The translations under genes and the position numbers were made by a program. A model generated the notes under the pieces. It saw only the letters and a list, made by a program, of their open reading frames with translations, was not told the origin of the DNA and did no database searches. DNA of 52,165 nt from Oscillospiraceae bacterium (GTDB lineage: Bacteria; Bacillota; Clostridia; Oscillospirales; UBA929): the NCBI GenBank assembly GCA_031253545.1, contig JAIRWH010000092.1:1-52165 (forward strand), written 5' to 3'. This document shows, piece by piece, positions 51,120-52,165 of this stretch (positions within the stretch are counted from its first letter, which is position 1; every line of letters starts with the position of its first letter).

Positions 51120-51143
51120 TGTGTAATGTGGTATATAGTTATC
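51120..51143 (-). repeat. right terminal inverted repeat
   Basis: The complement reads GATAACTATATACCACATTA followed by CACA, matching the left repeat at 22 of 24 positions. It lies 71 nt upstream of the transposase start, as expected for an IS end. Confidence 0.7.
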
Positions 51144-51272
51144 GCTTGGATCTTTCCGTTTGCCCTCGGGGTCGAGCCATGAAATATCGCTGCTGATTAA
51201 CATCTCGCGTGTTTCCATGCGGCCGCGCGACTTTTCCGTTGTTTTGACCCCTTGGGTGAGCCTGCCGCCCTC
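51144..51272 (-). pseudogene. fragment resembling an ISAs1 family transposase
   Basis: A minus-strand frame reads RLTQGVKTTEKSRGRMETRE followed by MLISSDISWLDPEGKRK and stops being recognisable exactly at the right inverted repeat. The pattern GRxETRxxxISxDISWL is like the middle of ISAs1-type transposases. This suggests the IS1595-type unit inserted into, or recombined next to, an older element. It rests on motif memory alone and is tentative. Confidence 0.4.
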
Positions 51273-51278
51273 TGTTTG

Positions 51279-51678
51279 GAAATAAAGATGCCAGATTCCA
51301 TTTCCACAAGACCTGTAACATTCTCAAACACAACCCAGTTAGGTTTCCAAATCCGAAGGATTCGTATGAATTCCTTATATAACCAATTTTCCGCATTGCC
51401 CCGATTGTTTGTCTGTCGATTGGATGTAGAAAAACCCTGACATGGCGCTCCCCAAACAATACAGTGACACTATCTTTTATATCATTGGGAATAGAGACGA
51501 TTTCTCGAATATCAGAATTGAGCATAATTGTATTGGGATGGTTGAGTTGATAGGTTTGGGCAGCATAGATATCCTTCTCTACTGCATATTGAGCAGATAC
51601 ACCTGCCAATTCAGCACCTAACGACATTCCTCCGGCTCCTGAGAAAAGATCAATCCCAACAAAACACTGTTTTCCCAT
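51279..51678 (-). pseudogene. cytosine-5 DNA methyltransferase, frameshifted and 3'-truncated
   Basis: ATG 51678 (AAGGAGGCG upstream) begins with motif I, IDLFSGAGGMSLGAELAG, and continues YAVEKDIYAAQTYQLNHPNT. Around 51466 the frame is lost by one base just before the catalytic loop. In the next frame GAPCQGFSTSNRQTNNRGNA (motif IV, catalytic Cys) and WVVFENVTGLVEME (motif VI) are intact. Homology ends near 51279, at the ISAs1-like fragment, so the target-recognition domain and motifs VIII-X are gone. It was probably the modification part of a restriction-modification system. No nuclease is seen. Confidence 0.8.
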
Positions 51679-51733
51679 TCAAGCGCCTCCTTGCCCAGAG
51701 TTTGTACCGTTACAGATTATCAGTAATTAGTTT

Positions 51734-51966
51734 TTATCCAAACAAATCGAGCTTTTCCATCAGATTGTTTGACTCTTTATACCTCTCGAAGATACAAACC
51801 ATCGCCAAATACATGCTCCATGTGAGCGGATTTTTTCATCTTCAATAACCACAATCGTTTGCCTGCTAACGCCCAACTTGGTTCCAAGTTGTTCCTGTGT
51901 AAAGCCTATAGACGCGCGTAGCACGGGCAGATTCTTTATCATACAGCTTATATACTCAGCCTGCAT
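51734..51966 (-). pseudogene. small XRE family helix-turn-helix regulator, frameshifted
   Basis: ATG 51966 (AAGAAGGGATG upstream) encodes MIKNLPVLRASIGFTQEQLG followed by TKLGVSRQTIVVIED, a clear helix-turn-helix. A run of six A follows. In the present frame the protein ends in unrelated sequence at 51760, but adding one A restores a family-like tail, KNPLTWSMYLAMVCIFERYK through KLDLFG, ending at TAA 51734. The gene sits 55 nt upstream of the methyltransferase on the same strand and may have controlled it. The change could be decay, slippage or a sequencing error. Confidence 0.7.
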
Positions 51967-52070
51967 TACGACATCCCTTCTTTAAGTCGATACACATATA
52001 GAACTATGATACCATTTGCAGGGACAGAGTTTAAGACTTAATGAAAAACGGCAGCGACCAATCGCATTGA

Positions 52071-52165
52071 TTACAAATAATCCGCCAACCCAAACGGTAC
52101 CTCCCCCGTCTTCCCGCCTTGCCTGTATCCGTACTTCGCCTCCCCAAACTTGTTATACGCTTCCG
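52071..52165 (-). CDS. 3' end of an unidentified gene (partial)
   Basis: A minus-strand frame enters from the right edge and ends at TAA 52073-52071. It reads EAYNKFGEAKYGYRQGGKTG followed by EVPFGLADYL. GC-rich codon use returns here, like the core genome. The family cannot be named from about 30 residues. The stretch 51967-52070 is AT-rich leader with no clear feature. Confidence 0.4.
   Translation of the reverse strand, partial: EAYNKFGEAKYGYRQGGKTGEVPFGLADYL

Larger units (their letters stand above)
48807..51143. mobile_element. 2.3-kb segment bounded by 24-nt inverted repeats (decayed IS1595-type unit with DUF6273 cargo)
   Basis: The ends are imperfect inverted repeats (22 of 24 identical). 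Inside are a broken IS1595-type transposase beginning 71 nt from the right end, a 5'-truncated TPR/DUF6273 gene on the same strand, and about 440 nt of AT-rich DNA next to the left end. No target duplication is visible (flanks differ), so the ends may come from one element altered by deletion or from two copies. The transposase cannot be active, so movement would need help from another copy. Confidence 0.5.

Overview
The window is about 48.5 kb of dense, GC-rich bacterial chromosome followed by about 3.6 kb of visibly more AT-rich accessory DNA at the right end. The gene set suggests an uncultured anaerobic member of the Clostridia (Bacillota). The pointers are a CarD-type regulator upstream of ispD-ispF, the order nusB / TsaD-like / xseA / xseB / ispA, a split archaeal-type glutamate synthase with ferredoxin-like subunits, lipoproteins with Ser-Pro linkers, a DUF6273-type domain, and strong GGAGG ribosome sites with frequent GTG and TTG starts. 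This placement is an inference; no rRNA or tRNA gene was seen that could confirm it.

Layout. (1) 236-2411, minus strand: Rrf2 regulator, RidA and an HMA/SafE/cupredoxin metal protein, with a 7-bp inverted repeat inside the promoter. (2) 2533-5238: a small orphan protein and, divergently, a GtrII-like membrane glycosyltransferase. (3) 5355-14482, plus strand: asnS, a type Ic aspartate aminotransferase, then MoxR ATPase / DUF58 / transglutaminase / UvrD-like helicase, mostly joined by 4-nt start-stop overlaps. (4) 14574-16401, minus strand: smpB, a peptidyl-prolyl isomerase lipoprotein and nadE. (5) 16711-33033, plus strand: a 16.3-kb nitrogen-assimilation superoperon. It carries glutamate-synthase amidotransferase and synthase subunits, purC, purB, purA, a polyferredoxin, an FAD oxidoreductase, the GXGXG subunit, purF, carA, a carB-dapF gene fusion and guaA. 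It starts from a consensus promoter whose transcript would fold at once into a long branched hairpin. (6) 33286-36635: a composite lipoprotein (DUF5050-like, FecR-like and phosphodiester glycosidase domains) preceded by a (CA)14 tract inside a small upstream ORF, then yjbQ. (7) 36692-42911, minus strand: a TagA-like glycosyltransferase, a GNAT acetyltransferase, a DJ-1/PfpI protein, mltG, alaS and a HIT protein. (8) 43137-48476, minus strand: carD, ispD, ispF, nusB, a TsaD paralogue, xseA, xseB and ispA. (9) 48540-52165: accessory debris. A 2.3-kb segment is bounded by 24-nt inverted repeats and holds a broken IS1595-type transposase joined to a 5'-truncated TPR/DUF6273 gene. Next to it lie an ISAs1-like fragment, a frameshifted cytosine-5 DNA methyltransferase and a frameshifted XRE regulator.

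How it fits together. The superoperon puts glutamate production and four glutamine-using or nitrogen-incorporating routes (glutamate synthase, purine, carbamoyl phosphate, GMP) under one upstream control point. It also ties lysine/peptidoglycan precursor synthesis (DapF) to carbamoyl-phosphate synthesis in a single polypeptide. The observations most worth checking are the carB-dapF fusion with a retained internal ribosome site, the leader RNA of the superoperon, the (CA)14 translational switch and the IS-bounded DUF6273 cargo unit.
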